NCBI RefSeq assembly: GCF_029961025.1
Contig: NZ_JASBVP010000004.1
Span: 62,001 to 126,000 of the forward strand
Direction of reading: 5' to 3'
Origin: Mycobacterium sp.
GTDB lineage: Bacteria; Actinomycetota; Actinomycetes; Mycobacteriales; Mycobacteriaceae
Length of the DNA: 64,000 bases
Part shown: positions 45,313-54,539 of the stretch, in pieces
Position numbering within the stretch: position 1 is the stretch's first letter
How the letters are laid out: every line of letters starts with the position of its first letter
Notes under the pieces: generated by a model
Databases searched by the model: none
Told to the model about the DNA's origin: nothing
What the model saw: only the letters and a program-made list of their open reading frames with translations
Made by a program: the position numbers and the translations under genes

Positions 45313-46206
45313 GTGAGTTTCACCACCGTAGCCTTGGAGCTTTTGCCGACGGCCACAGCAGAAGGTCGGGAGCGGGCCGTCGAGGATGCGCGCAAAGTGC
45401 TGCGAGTCGCCGCCGAAACGGGTCTGCAGGGCCGTATCGGCCACGTGATGATCCCCGGGATCATCGCCGAGGAGAGCGATCGGCCGGTCGAGATGAAGCC
45501 CCGGCTGGACGTCCTGGAATTCTGGTCGATCATCAAACCGGAGCTGCCCGGGGTGGGCGCGTTGTGCAGCCAGGTCACCGCCTTCACCGACGAGCAGTCC
45601 TTGCGCCGGAGACTCACCGATCTGCTCGCCGCCGGGATCGAGGGTGTCGTGTTCGTCGGTGTGCCGCGCACCATGCACGACGGTGAGGGCCCGGGCGTCG
45701 CGCCGACCGACGCGCTATCGATCTACCGGGATCTGGTGGCCAACCGGGGGGTCATCTTGATCCCCACCCGGCAGGGCGAACACGGCCGGTTCGGTTACAA
45801 GTGCGATCGGGGTGCCACCTTCGCCCAGACCCAGCTGCTGTATTCCGACGCGATCGTGACCTTTTTGACCGAGTTCGCCCGGCGCAGCGAGCATCGGCCG
45901 GAGTTGTTGCTGTCGTTTGGTTTCGTCCCCCAGGTGGAAAGCCGGATCGGGCTGATCAACTGGCTGATCCGCGACCCGGGGAACGCCGCGGTGGCCGGTG
46001 AGCAGGAGTTCGTCAAGAGGTTGGCCGGCAGCGAACCCGCCGAAAAACGCCGGCTCATGGTCGACCTGTACAAGCGGGTGATCGACGGCGTCGTCGACCT
46101 CGGTTTCCCGCTGAGCATCCACCTGGAGGCGACATACGGCGTATCCGTCCCGGCTTTCCAGACGTTCGCAGAAATGCTCGCCTACTGGTCGCCCGCCAAG
46201 TCCTGA
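45313..46206 (+). CDS. MetF-like methylenetetrahydrofolate reductase family protein
   Basis: 297 residues from the GTG at 45313, preceded by GAGGAGG. It has a single TIM-barrel-like domain with VSFTTVALELLPT at the N-terminus (Glu in the position of the MetF catalytic glutamate), IGHVMIPGIIAEESDRPVEMKPRLDVLEFW, and GVVFVGVPRTMHDGEGPGVAPTDAL. The C-terminal end is LSIHLEATYGVSVPAF. It corresponds to Rv2172c. Mycobacterial proteins of this kind have been described as non-canonical MTHFRs supplying methionine synthesis. It is divergent from idsA2; the 244-bp gap has no gene. Confidence 0.8.
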   Translation: MSFTTVALELLPTATAEGRERAVEDARKVLRVAAETGLQGRIGHVMIPGIIAEESDRPVEMKPRLDVLEFWSIIKPELPGVGALCSQVTAFTDEQSLRRRLTDLLAAGIEGVVFVGVPRTMHDGEGPGVAPTDALSIYRDLVANRGVILIPTRQGEHGRFGYKCDRGATFAQTQLLYSDAIVTFLTEFARRSEHRPELLLSFGFVPQVESRIGLINWLIRDPGNAAVAGEQEFVKRLAGSEPAEKRRLMVDLYKRVIDGVVDLGFPLSIHLEATYGVSVPAFQTFAEMLAYWSPAKS

Positions 46207-46243
46207 ACGAGTACTCGTGACCCGCGGGCGTCCGGTCCGCCCG
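46207..46243. terminator. Palindrome and hairpin between convergent genes
   Basis: Directly after the MetF-like stop comes the perfect palindrome ACGAGTACTCGT (46207-46218). It is followed by a GC hairpin with 6-bp stem CGGGCG/CGCCCG (46225-46243) and a 7-nt loop. The gap is only 39 bp and lies between convergent genes, so a bidirectional terminator is plausible. No U-tract is present. Confidence 0.4.
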
Positions 46244-46245
46244 GC

Positions 46246-46956
46246 CTAATCGGCGGTTCGGGTGAACCGCGGGGAGCGGTCGCGGCTGCGCCAGGCCAGC
46301 AGCGCCACGACACCGGCGACCGCGAACGAGGTGAGGCCCAGCCACGTGGCTGCCCGGGTGAACGAACGGGTGCTGGGGTCGGTGTAGCGCGCCTGGGCGG
46401 TCATGGTGCTCACCACGCCGGGTTTGAGCTTCCATTGCACCACTTCGGGTTCAACCCGATCCCCGTTGGTTGAGGTCACCGTTCCGGGGAAGGCGACGCT
46501 CAACTCGACGTCGGCGTCCGGATCATGCAACGAGGTCAGGTCGGCGCGGCCCTCCAAGATCACCAGATCACCGGCTCGTCGCAGGTCGAGATTGACCCCC
46601 TGGGCGTCGGGATTCATGTTGGCCAACTGCGGCAGTTCGGCGAAGGTCAGGCCGGAAAACCACGCCTCGGACCCCACATAGCCTTCGCGCTCATACTTGG
46701 CGACCGCGACTTTCTGGCTGAACGGCAGGTTGTTCGAATCAAGCTGCGGCCCGGCATCTTTGCTGTTGCGTGGTTTGGCCGCAGCGATAATTTGCCCGGA
46801 CACCAGATCGTCGGGGGAGACGGTGAGCGATGTCTTGACGCGCACGCATCCGGTGGCGATCGGCAGTGTCAACAGCAGCGCCGCACCCAGCAACACGCGG
46901 CGGCGCCGATGCGGGCGCCGCCCGCGCGAAGCCAACAGCGGCAATCTCACGCGCAT
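46246..46956 (-). CDS. lppM: Lipoprotein LppM
   Basis: 236 residues from the ATG at 46956. A basic N-terminus and hydrophobic signal end in the lipobox LPIATGC, followed by VRVKTSLTVSPDDLVSG. The external domain has NNLPFSQKVAVAKYEREGY and FPGTVTSTNGDRVEPEVVQWKLKPGV. A C-terminal transmembrane helix (LGLTSFAVAGVVALLAW) and a short basic tail finish the protein. H37Rv LppM affects phagosome handling and has a START-like lipid-binding fold. It is convergent with the MetF-like gene. Confidence 0.93.
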   Translation of the reverse strand: MRVRLPLLASRGRRPHRRRRVLLGAALLLTLPIATGCVRVKTSLTVSPDDLVSGQIIAAAKPRNSKDAGPQLDSNNLPFSQKVAVAKYEREGYVGSEAWFSGLTFAELPQLANMNPDAQGVNLDLRRAGDLVILEGRADLTSLHDPDADVELSVAFPGTVTSTNGDRVEPEVVQWKLKPGVVSTMTAQARYTDPSTRSFTRAATWLGLTSFAVAGVVALLAWRSRDRSPRFTRTAD

Positions 46957-47046
46957 CAGGTCATCGTGCCAGACGTGCGTGCCCCGGGGCATCGAGACGA
47001 GCCCCGGCAGCGCTGCAGGACCAGAGATCGCCGCCGGCGAGCCGCA

Positions 47047-47643
47047 TCACAGCGGCAGCCTGCGGCCCAGGATCGCGAACGCTCGCGGATCGCCGGCGAA
47101 GTGGTGGTCGCGGATGATGTCGATGAATCCCAGCCGCCGGTATAGCCGCCACGCCCGGTTGGCTTCGCCGTTGATTTCCGGGGTGGAAAGCAGCACGTAT
47201 GCCTCGCCACGGCGGGCGAGCAGGCGCCGGGTCAGCGCCTCGCCCAGGCCGCGACCCTGGGCGCGGGGGTGGATGTGCAATTCGGTCAACTCGAAGTAAT
47301 CGGACATCAACCGGGCGATCTCGGGGTAGGTGAAGCCGCCGCGCTGCAAGCCCCGCACCACCTGCTGCTGCCACCACTGATCGGGTGCCCCGCAATAGCC
47401 GTAGGCCACACCGAGCAGCGGGGCGCTGCGCAACTGCGCGCCCGAGGGTAACTCGTCGCCGTCGGGGACTTCCACGGCGGCCACGGCCTGCCAGCCACGC
47501 CGCCGGGTGTGCTCCAGCCACATTGCCGCGCGCTGGTTCTCGGTGCCGCGGGGATAACGCATAGCGTCGACGTACACACCCAGGGCGTCATCGAGGCGGC
47601 GCTGCATGTCGTGCGGGGCCAGATCGATGAGGAACGTCGTCAA
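47047..47643 (-). CDS. GNAT-family N-acetyltransferase
   Basis: 198 residues. The acetyl-CoA-binding segment is ELHIHPRAQGRGLGEALTRRLL (Q/RxxGxG/A), followed by a beta-bulge strand and helix (NRAWRLYRRLGFIDIIRDHHF). The N-terminal half contains VYVDAMRYPRGTENQRAAMWLEHTRRRGWQAVAAVE. It corresponds to Rv2170, reported to acetylate isocitrate dehydrogenase in M. tuberculosis; that substrate is not proven here. It lies upstream of lppM and is divergent from the DUF3040 gene. Confidence 0.9.
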   Translation of the reverse strand: MTTFLIDLAPHDMQRRLDDALGVYVDAMRYPRGTENQRAAMWLEHTRRRGWQAVAAVEVPDGDELPSGAQLRSAPLLGVAYGYCGAPDQWWQQQVVRGLQRGGFTYPEIARLMSDYFELTELHIHPRAQGRGLGEALTRRLLARRGEAYVLLSTPEINGEANRAWRLYRRLGFIDIIRDHHFAGDPRAFAILGRRLPL

Positions 47644-47874
47644 CTGGCGTTGCCCTCCTCCCGGCAGGTGATCGCGGCGCGGGCCTTCACCTAATTATCG
47701 GACCGGATTGTCGGTGTGGGTGGCGGCTTCGGAGCCGCGACGGGTCGCCGCTAGAATCGCTTGCGAACCAGTGGTATGGCGCTGGCTGACCTCGTATCAT
47801 CTGAGTTAGTTGTTCACAGCGGGCGGGCACGTGCCAGCGGTGTTGCGTGACAGCCTTTCGGCAAGGAGGGACGA

Positions 47875-48273
47875 ATGCCACTCTCCGATCATGAGCAGCG
47901 GATGCTCGAGCAGATCGAGAGCGCTCTCTACGCCGAAGACCCCAAGTTCGCCTCGAGTGTTCGTGGGGGTGGGCTGCGCGCGCCGACCACACGACGGCGA
48001 CTGCAGGGGGCGGCGCTCTTCGTCATCGGCCTGGGGATGCTGGTTTCCGGGGTGGCGTTCCGGGCCACGATGATCGGAAGTTTCCCTATTCTCAGCGTCT
48101 TCGGGTTCGTCGTGATGTTCGGCGGGGTGGTGTTTGCCATTACCGGCCCACGGCTGCCCGGTAGGCGCGGCCCGTCCGGATCGCCGTCGGCGCGCCCTCG
48201 GCGGGCCAAGGGCGCCGGGGGCTCCTTCACCAGCCGCATGGAAGATCGGTTCCGGCGCCGTTTCGAACAGTAG
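47875..48273 (+). CDS. DUF3040 membrane protein
   Basis: 132 residues from the ATG at 47875. It starts PLSDHEQRMLEQIESALYAEDPKFASSVRGG, the DUF3040 signature, which is thought to lie in the cytoplasm. Two adjacent hydrophobic helices follow (AALFVIGLGMLVSGVAF and FPILSVFGFVVMFGGVVFAI), then a basic, low-complexity C-terminal tail. It corresponds to Rv2169c and lies upstream of the division cluster. The function is unknown. Confidence 0.9.
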   Translation: MPLSDHEQRMLEQIESALYAEDPKFASSVRGGGLRAPTTRRRLQGAALFVIGLGMLVSGVAFRATMIGSFPILSVFGFVVMFGGVVFAITGPRLPGRRGPSGSPSARPRRAKGAGGSFTSRMEDRFRRRFEQ

Positions 48274-48611
48274 CCGGGCCCGGGCAAAAGGGCCGGCCGT
48301 GAGGGGCCTGCCGCCCCGGGTGTTCCGTGGTTTCCACCGGCATGGCCGGCGATTCACCGTAGGTTCGGTGTCTTCGACACCGGGCGGGGCACTTCGGGTT
48401 TGAGTCGGAGTTCGCCCCACTTTCCCCCACCGCAGGCCCCCCTGACCGTCCGGGGTGACCGGTTCCCGCCGGATTGGGGAAATTCAGCGATGTTTCCGGG
48501 ACTTGCGGTGCGAATCCAGGGCGCCAGGGCTCGGCGTCATCCCCGACGGTCATCCCGGAACCCGCCCGAGAACGGCCCGAAAGCACGGCATGAACGATCT
48601 GTGACCACAAA

Positions 48612-48647
48612 ATGGGGAAAAGTGGGGAATTGTGGGGTATGGTGGTT
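48612..48647 (+). promoter_or_regulatory. MraZ-type operator (10-bp spaced TGGGG repeats)
   Basis: Four direct repeats with a 10-bp period: ATGGGG at 48612, GTGGGG at 48622, GTGGGG at 48632 and a degenerate GTGGTT at 48642. They lie about 60 bases before the mraZ start. MraZ proteins bind such GTGGG direct repeats upstream of their own gene, so autoregulation of mraZ-rsmH-ftsL-pbpB is expected. The 431-bp gap 48274-48704 also contains the presumed division-cluster promoter, but no gene. Confidence 0.8.
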
Positions 48648-48704
48648 GGAGTCGTCGGGTGAGTGGGAGCGCGGTCGCTCCGTGTCGTGGCGGGAGGTGG
48701 CCTG

Positions 48705-49136
48705 GTGTTTCTGGGCACCTATACGCCCAAGCTCGATGACAAGGGGCGGCTGACACTGCCCGCCAAGTTTCGCGACGCACTGGCAGGAGGGTTGATGGTC
48801 ACCAAGAGCCAAGACCACAGCCTGGCCGTTTACCCCCGGGCGGAGTTCGAACAGCTGGCGCGCCGCGCCAGCAAAGCGTCGCGGAGCAACCCCGGCGCGC
48901 GGGCATTCCTGCGTAACCTCGCCGCGGGCACCGACGAGCAGCACCCCGACGCCCAGGGCCGGATCACGTTGTCGGCCGATCATCGGCGGTATGCCAACCT
49001 GTCGAAAGACTGCGTCGTGATCGGTGCGGTCGACTATTTGGAGATCTGGGACGCCCAGGCGTGGCATGACTACCAGCAGACCCACGAAGAGAACTTCTCC
49101 GCGGCCAGCGATGAAGCGCTCGGCGAGATTATCTAA
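48705..49136 (+). CDS. mraZ: Transcriptional regulator MraZ
   Basis: 143 residues from the GTG at 48705, preceded by GGGAGG. It holds two AbrB-like repeats with DXXXR motifs: [16 protein letters not shown] at residues 10-26 and [16 protein letters not shown] around 85-100. It forms ring-shaped oligomers that bind the upstream TGGGG repeats. The sequence is almost the same as in M. tuberculosis. The rsmH start lies 26 bases before its stop. Confidence 0.97.
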   Translation: MFLGTYTPKLDDKGRLTLPAKFRDALAGGLMVTKSQDHSLAVYPRAEFEQLARRASKASRSNPGARAFLRNLAAGTDEQHPDAQGRITLSADHRRYANLSKDCVVIGAVDYLEIWDAQAWHDYQQTHEENFSAASDEALGEII

Positions 49137-50283
49137 GGCGCCCGCCCGTGCAGCGTGGCCTCTGCCCGAACCGACCCTGACGTACTTCCCCGACGCCAGG
49201 TTCGCGCTATCGGACAGGGACCTCGATGCACAGGCGGCCCGCCGGCGCCACAGCGGGGAAGGGGTGCCCGTGGCTGATCAGCCGGGGAGTTTTGGGCATG
49301 TGCCGGTGCTGCTGGCCCGGTGCGTCGAGTTGCTCACCCCGGCGCTGACCCGGCATCGTCCCGACGGGTCGGGGGCGCTTCTCGTCGACGCCACCATCGG
49401 CACGGGCGGACACGCCGAACGGTTTCTCACCGAGTTGCCGGGCCTGCGCCTGCTCGGCATCGACCGGGACCCGGCCGCGCTCGACATCGCCCGCACTCGG
49501 TTGGCCCGGTTCGCCGACCGGGTGACGCTGGTGTCGACCCGCTATGACGACATCGCCGCCGCGCTGACTGAATCTGGTTACGCTGCAACGGAATCAGTCA
49601 ACGGGCTGCTGTTCGATCTCGGTGTGTCGTCCATTCAGCTCGACCGCCTCGAGCGGGGGTTCTCCTACGCTCACGACGCGCCGTTGGACATGCGAATGGA
49701 TCCCCGGTCCCGCCTGACCGCGGCCGACGTCGTCAACACCTACGATCAAGCCGCCCTGGCCGAGATCCTGCACCGCTACGGCGAGGAGAGGTTCGCCCGG
49801 AGAATCGCCGCGCACATCGTGCGTCGCCGCAGCCGGGCGCCGTTCACCTCCACCGCGGAGTTGGTCGAGGTCGTCTACCGGGCGATCCCGGCGCCGGCCC
49901 GGCGCGCCGGCGGGCATCCGGCCAAGCGCACGTTTCAGGCGCTGCGCGTCGAGGTCAACGACGAGTTGGGTTCGCTGGAAAACGCACTCCCGGCGGCGTT
50001 GGATGCGTTGGCCGTCGGCGGGCGGATGGTGGTGTTGTCCTACCAGTCGCTGGAGGATCGCCTGGTCAAGCGGGTGTTCGGCCGGGCGGCAGCCACCCGC
50101 ACCCCGGAGGGCTTGCCGGTTGAACTGCCCGGCCACGAACCGCATTTCCGGTTGTTGACGCACGGCGCCGAGCGCGCCGATGTGACCGAGGTGAACCACA
50201 ACCCGCGCAGCGCGTCGGTGCGATTGCGCGCGGTGCAGCGTGTCCGGCCGGGGTCGGGAGTCGCAGGGAGGGCCGATTCATGA
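49111..50283 (+). CDS. rsmH: 16S rRNA (cytosine-1402-N4)-methyltransferase
   Basis: Methylates N4 of C1402 in the ribosomal P site. The ATG at 49111 is preferred (390 residues); it overlaps mraZ by 26 bases. The variable N-terminal extension (1-55) is typical of mycobacterial RsmH. SAM-binding elements are [30 protein letters not shown] and [19 protein letters not shown]. The C-terminal part contains [21 protein letters not shown] and [14 protein letters not shown]. It overlaps the next gene by 4 bases (ATGA). Confidence 0.95.
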   Translation: MKRSARLSKAPARAAWPLPEPTLTYFPDARFALSDRDLDAQAARRRHSGEGVPVADQPGSFGHVPVLLARCVELLTPALTRHRPDGSGALLVDATIGTGGHAERFLTELPGLRLLGIDRDPAALDIARTRLARFADRVTLVSTRYDDIAAALTESGYAATESVNGLLFDLGVSSIQLDRLERGFSYAHDAPLDMRMDPRSRLTAADVVNTYDQAALAEILHRYGEERFARRIAAHIVRRRSRAPFTSTAELVEVVYRAIPAPARRAGGHPAKRTFQALRVEVNDELGSLENALPAALDALAVGGRMVVLSYQSLEDRLVKRVFGRAAATRTPEGLPVELPGHEPHFRLLTHGAERADVTEVNHNPRSASVRLRAVQRVRPGSGVAGRADS

Positions 50284-51287
50284 CAGTCACGCACCAACCG
50301 CCGGCGCGCCGCGGCGCAGGTCGCCGGCGCACCGAGGGCAGCGCGGCGCGCACCCGCGAGCGCAAAACGGCGCGATCGGGACCGCAGACCGCGCCCATGC
50401 CCCGCCCGGTCGAGCGATCGGCCCGGCCCACGAGCACCCGCCAAGCCAAGGCACGTTCAAAGGCCCGGAAAGCCAAGGCGCCTAAGGTAATCCGGGTTCC
50501 GCTGCGGGACCGTGTCATCGCCAGGCTGATGTCGGTCGACCTGCGGCCGCGCACGCTGGTGAGCAAGGTGCCCTTTGTGGTGCTGGTGATCGGTTCGCTT
50601 GCCGTCGGTTTGGGCGTCACGCTGTGGTTATCCACCGATTCCGCGGAGCGCTCCTATGAGCTGGGCAACGCCCGTGAGCAAACCCGCATCCTGCGACAGC
50701 AGAAGGAGGCCCTCGAACGTGACGTGCTGCAAGCGCAATCCGCACCGGCGCTGGCAGAGGAAGCCAGAAACTTGGGAATGATCCCGACGAGGGACACCGC
50801 GCACCTCGTCCAAGACCCCGCCGGTAACTGGGTGGTTGTCGGCACCCCCAAACCCGCTGACGGGGTTCCGCCGCCGCCACTGAACACCAAGCTGCCGGAT
50901 GAAAAACCGACACCACCGCCCCCACCGCAGCAGGTGAATTCGGTGGAGTTGCCGGTTCGGATGTCACCGGGCGCCGCGGTACCCACGCCGGAGGTGCTGG
51001 TTCGCGCTCCCGACGGCGCGACGACATTGGGAGTCCAGCACCCGGGGGCTGCGGCGGAACCCCCGGCGCCACCCCCGGGGCCCGGGCCGTCCGAGGCGGC
51101 ACCGGCCCCGCAACCGGGTTCGCCGACGGTCGGCGCGCCGGCCCCGGGTGCCCCGGGTACCCCGGTGCCGGTTCCGGCCGCCGCGCCTTCCGTGGCCGTC
51201 ACCCCCGACACCGCCGGGCCCACCGTTGCACCCGGTGGCGAACAGTTCGGTCCGCTGACCATCGCGAGCCCCGGCGACCGCCGATGA
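50280..51287 (+). CDS. FtsL-like bitopic division protein with proline-rich tail
   Basis: 335 residues. A highly basic cytoplasmic region (1-90) precedes one transmembrane helix (about 99-118, [21 protein letters not shown]). A short coiled coil then follows ([29 protein letters not shown]). About 180 residues of Pro/Ala-rich sequence end the protein. The place between rsmH and pbpB and the topology match FtsL (Rv2164c), a division scaffold that joins FtsQ and FtsB. Both ends overlap neighbouring genes by 4 bases. Confidence 0.9.
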   Translation: MTVTHQPPARRGAGRRRTEGSAARTRERKTARSGPQTAPMPRPVERSARPTSTRQAKARSKARKAKAPKVIRVPLRDRVIARLMSVDLRPRTLVSKVPFVVLVIGSLAVGLGVTLWLSTDSAERSYELGNAREQTRILRQQKEALERDVLQAQSAPALAEEARNLGMIPTRDTAHLVQDPAGNWVVVGTPKPADGVPPPPLNTKLPDEKPTPPPPPQQVNSVELPVRMSPGAAVPTPEVLVRAPDGATTLGVQHPGAAAEPPAPPPGPGPSEAAPAPQPGSPTVGAPAPGAPGTPVPVPAAAPSVAVTPDTAGPTVAPGGEQFGPLTIASPGDRR

Positions 51288-53230
51288 ATCGCGGCAGGGG
51301 AAACCCCAGACGCGCAGCGGCATCCGCAAAACCGAAAAAGCCGCACCGGCAAGGGCTCGGCGGCCCGGTTGCCCACGGTCACCCGGCATCCGAGCGGCGT
51401 ACCCGGCAGGCTGTCGACCTGGGCGTCCGCAGCGCGTCGTTCGTGTTTCGGCACCGTGTCGGAAATGCGGTTATTTTTGCGGCTCTGATCGTGGCGGCCG
51501 CGCAGTTGTTTTACCTGCAGGTGCCGCGGGCGGCCGGGCTGCGCGCCGAGGCCGCGGGGCAACTGAAGGTCACCGACGTGGAAAAGGCGGTGCGCGGGGC
51601 CATTATCGACCGCAACAACGACCGGTTGGCGTTCACCATCGAAGCGCGCGCGCTGACATTCCAACCCCGCAGGATCGGCAGGCAACTGGCCGAGGCGAAA
51701 CGCAAGAACGCCGCCGCCCCCGACCCGCAGCAGCGGCTGGGCGAGATCGCCGGCGAGGTCGCCACCCGGCTCAACAACAAGCCCGACCGGGACACCGTGC
51801 TGAAAAAGCTGCGCAGCAACGAGACGTTCGTCTACCTCGCCCGTGCCGTGGACCCCGCGATCGCCACCGCGATCACCAAGAAATATCCCGAAGTCGGCGC
51901 CGAGCGCCAGGATCTGCGCCAGTACCCGGGCGGGTCCCTGGCGGCGAACATCGTCGGCGGCATCGACTGGGACGGTCACGGGCTGCTGGGCCTGGAGGAC
52001 GCGATGGACGCCGTGCTGGCCGGCACCGACGGCTCGGTCACCTACGACCGGGGGTCCGACGGAGTCGTCATCCCCGGCAGCTATCGCAACCGGCACAGGG
52101 CGATCAACGGGTCGACCGTGCAGCTCACCATCGACGACGACATCCAGTTCTATGTGCAGCAGCAGGTGCAGCAGGCCAAGAACTCCTCCGGCGCACGCAA
52201 CGTGTCGGCCGTGGTGCTGGACGCTAAAACCGGCGAGGTGCTGGCGATGGCCAACGACAACACCTTCGACCCGTCGCAGGATATCGGGCGTCAGGGTGAT
52301 AGGCAGCTGGGCAACCCGGCGGTGTCCGCACCATACGAGCCCGGCTCGGTGAACAAGATCGTGACCGCGTCCGCGGTCATCGAGTACGGGCTGAGCAACC
52401 CCGACGAGGTGCTCTCGGTGCCCGGCTCAATCCACCTGGGCGGGGTCACCGTGCACGACGCCTGGGGCCACGGCGTGATGCCCTATACCACCACCGGGAT
52501 CTTCGGCAAGTCGTCTAACGTGGGCACCCTGATGCTGGCGCAGCGCGTCGGCCCGCAACGCTATTACGACATGCTCAAGAAATTCGGCCTGGGTCAGCGC
52601 ACCGGGGTGGGGCTGCCCGGCGAAAGTGCCGGGCTGGTACCGCCGATCGACCAGTGGTCAGGCAGCACATTTGCCAATCTTCCTATAGGACAGGGACTTT
52701 CAATGACATTGTTGCAGATGGCCGGGATGTATCAGGCCATCGCCAACGACGGGCTGCGGATCCCGCCGCGCATCATCAAGGCGATCATCGCTCCCGACGG
52801 CTCCAGGACCGAAGAGCCGCGCCCGCAAGGTGTTCAGGTGGTCTCGCCGCAGACCGCGCGGACCGTGCGCAACATGCTGCGCGCGGTCGTGCAGCGCGAC
52901 CCCCGTGGCTATCAGCAGGGCACCGCACCGGCGGCCGCGGTCGACGGCTATCAGATCGCCGGCAAAACCGGCACCGCGCAGCAGATCAACCCGGCCTGCG
53001 GCTGCTACTTCGACGACGTCTACTGGATCAGCTTTGCGGGCATGGCGCCCGCCGACAACCCCCGCTATGTCATCGCGATGATGATGGACAACCCGCGGCG
53101 CGCGGCCGACGGCTCCCCGGGATCCTCGGCGGCCCCGCTGTTCCACAACATCGCGAGCTGGCTCATGCGGCGCGAAAACGTCCCGCTGTCACCGGATCCC
53201 GGACCTCGACTGACGTTGCAAGCCGAGTAA
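51284..53230 (+). CDS. pbpB: Septal peptidoglycan transpeptidase PBP3 (FtsI)
   Basis: 648 residues. A basic N-terminus and one membrane helix (about 60-85: VIFAALIVAAAQLFYLQV) are followed by a pedestal domain (GAIIDRNNDRLAFTIEAR) and the transpeptidase domain. Active-site motifs are SVNK (nucleophile S355, K358), SSN (S410-N412) and KTGT (K561-T564). A PDB-like LxxCGCYF cysteine pair lies near 570. It makes septal cross-links with FtsW and is a beta-lactam target. In H37Rv the cluster continues, after a few genes, to murE; here it is followed by a catabolic island. Confidence 0.97.
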   Translation: MNRGRGNPRRAAASAKPKKPHRQGLGGPVAHGHPASERRTRQAVDLGVRSASFVFRHRVGNAVIFAALIVAAAQLFYLQVPRAAGLRAEAAGQLKVTDVEKAVRGAIIDRNNDRLAFTIEARALTFQPRRIGRQLAEAKRKNAAAPDPQQRLGEIAGEVATRLNNKPDRDTVLKKLRSNETFVYLARAVDPAIATAITKKYPEVGAERQDLRQYPGGSLAANIVGGIDWDGHGLLGLEDAMDAVLAGTDGSVTYDRGSDGVVIPGSYRNRHRAINGSTVQLTIDDDIQFYVQQQVQQAKNSSGARNVSAVVLDAKTGEVLAMANDNTFDPSQDIGRQGDRQLGNPAVSAPYEPGSVNKIVTASAVIEYGLSNPDEVLSVPGSIHLGGVTVHDAWGHGVMPYTTTGIFGKSSNVGTLMLAQRVGPQRYYDMLKKFGLGQRTGVGLPGESAGLVPPIDQWSGSTFANLPIGQGLSMTLLQMAGMYQAIANDGLRIPPRIIKAIIAPDGSRTEEPRPQGVQVVSPQTARTVRNMLRAVVQRDPRGYQQGTAPAAAVDGYQIAGKTGTAQQINPACGCYFDDVYWISFAGMAPADNPRYVIAMMMDNPRRAADGSPGSSAAPLFHNIASWLMRRENVPLSPDPGPRLTLQAE

Positions 53231-53270
53231 GGGTGGCAACGCATCACCGGATAGCGGGGGAGCACCGAGC

Positions 53271-53317
53271 ATCATCGGCACGCGTGAACGGCGTGTTCCG
53301 CGTACCGGAACGATGAT
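53271..53317. promoter_or_regulatory. Nested inverted repeat between pbpB and the catabolic operon
   Basis: The inner palindrome GTTCCG-N5-CGGAAC (53295-53300 and 53306-53311) is enclosed by an outer pair ATCATCG (53271-53277) and CGATGAT (53311-53317). It lies 41 bp after pbpB and about 110 bp before the maleylacetate reductase gene. It may be an operator for the catabolic operon or a pbpB terminator. The rest of the 193-bp gap shows no gene. Confidence 0.45.
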
Positions 53318-53423
53318 CGCCGGGACCGTGGTCGACGCTTAGGTTTTTAAGATGGCAGCCATGAGTTGACGGCGAGGTTTGCCGGTGCCTCCAGCTTCAG
53401 CGCGGGACGGTTCCCGTGTCGGC

Positions 53424-54539
53424 ATGAAAGGTATGCCCGTAGTGCGGTTCTCGCATGAATTTCTGCCCCAGCGAGTGTGCTTCGCCCCGGGTGACGCCCA
53501 GCCGACGCTGGCGCAGGAGGTCACCGGGCTGGGTGCCTCGCGGGTGATGGTGATCGCCTCGCCCGGTGCGCTGCGGCGGGCGGGCAGGATCACCGCGGGT
53601 CTGCCGGTGGTGCATCGTCACGACGAAGTGGTGATGCATGTTCCGGTCGAGGTGGCCGAGCGGGCCCGCGCCGCCGCTGTCCGCCATGAGGCCGATGTGT
53701 TGGTCAGTGTCGGCGGAGGATCGGCGACCGGGCTGGCGAAGGCCGTTGCGTTGACCACCGGGCTGCCGATCGTGGCGGTGCCGACCACCTACGCCGGCTC
53801 GGAGGCCACCAACGTGTGGGGGCTGACCGACGGCACCGGCAAGACGACCGGGGTGGACGCACGGGTGTTGCCCCGAGCGGTCATCTACGACGCGGAGCTG
53901 ACGTGCTCGCTGCCGGTAGCCATAACGGTGGCCTCGGGGTTGAATGCGTTGGCGCACTGCGTGGATTCGATGTGGGGACCTCGGGTGGACGCGATCGATC
54001 AGGCGCTGGCGCAAGAGGGGATCCGGGCGCTTAAGGTTGGGTTGCCCCGGATCGTGACCGACCCGACGGGGCTAACCGGCCGCGAGCATGCCCTCTACGG
54101 GGCCTATCTGGCGGGGGTGGCGTTCTCGTCGGCGGGGTCGGGGCTGCACCACCGAATCTGTCATGTTCTCGGTGGCGCCTACGCCCTTCCGCACGCTCAG
54201 ACCCACGCCGTCGTGTTGCCGTACGTGCTGGCGTTCAACGCGAGCGCCGCGCCGGAGGCCGAGCGCCGGATCGCGGCCGCGCTCGAGGCGCCGACGGCGC
54301 TCGCGGGTCTGCAACGATTGCGGGTGCGGCTTGGGGCGCCGCAGGCGTTGCGCGACTACGGGTTTCGCGAACACGACATCGGCGCCGCGGTGGACGCGAT
54401 CCTGCCGAAGGTGCCGCCGGGCAATCCGCGCCCGGTCGACGCCGAGGATCTGCGCCGGCTGCTCACCGCGGCGTGGCGGGGGGCTGATCCGGGGATCCTC
54501 GCCGAGGACATCACGAAAGGCGCAATGAGCACACGATGA
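53424..54539 (+). CDS. Maleylacetate reductase (iron-containing alcohol dehydrogenase family)
   Basis: Reduces maleylacetate to 3-oxoadipate with NAD(P)H, following hydroxyquinol or chlorocatechol ring cleavage. About 371 residues from the ATG at 53424 (another ATG is at 53433). The NAD-binding part has [19 protein letters not shown] and [18 protein letters not shown]. The C-terminal helical part contains [18 protein letters not shown] and [28 protein letters not shown], a family motif with conserved histidines. The stop overlaps the dioxygenase start by 4 bases, so the genes are coupled. The family assignment is strong; the substrate comes from context. Confidence 0.9.
   Translation: MKGMPVVRFSHEFLPQRVCFAPGDAQPTLAQEVTGLGASRVMVIASPGALRRAGRITAGLPVVHRHDEVVMHVPVEVAERARAAAVRHEADVLVSVGGGSATGLAKAVALTTGLPIVAVPTTYAGSEATNVWGLTDGTGKTTGVDARVLPRAVIYDAELTCSLPVAITVASGLNALAHCVDSMWGPRVDAIDQALAQEGIRALKVGLPRIVTDPTGLTGREHALYGAYLAGVAFSSAGSGLHHRICHVLGGAYALPHAQTHAVVLPYVLAFNASAAPEAERRIAAALEAPTALAGLQRLRVRLGAPQALRDYGFREHDIGAAVDAILPKVPPGNPRPVDAEDLRRLLTAAWRGADPGILAEDITKGAMSTR

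Noticed and set aside
50654..52096. A 480-codon minus-strand frame over ftsL-like and pbpB genes
   Set aside because: Antisense to two well-supported coupled genes and low complexity in its C-terminal half.
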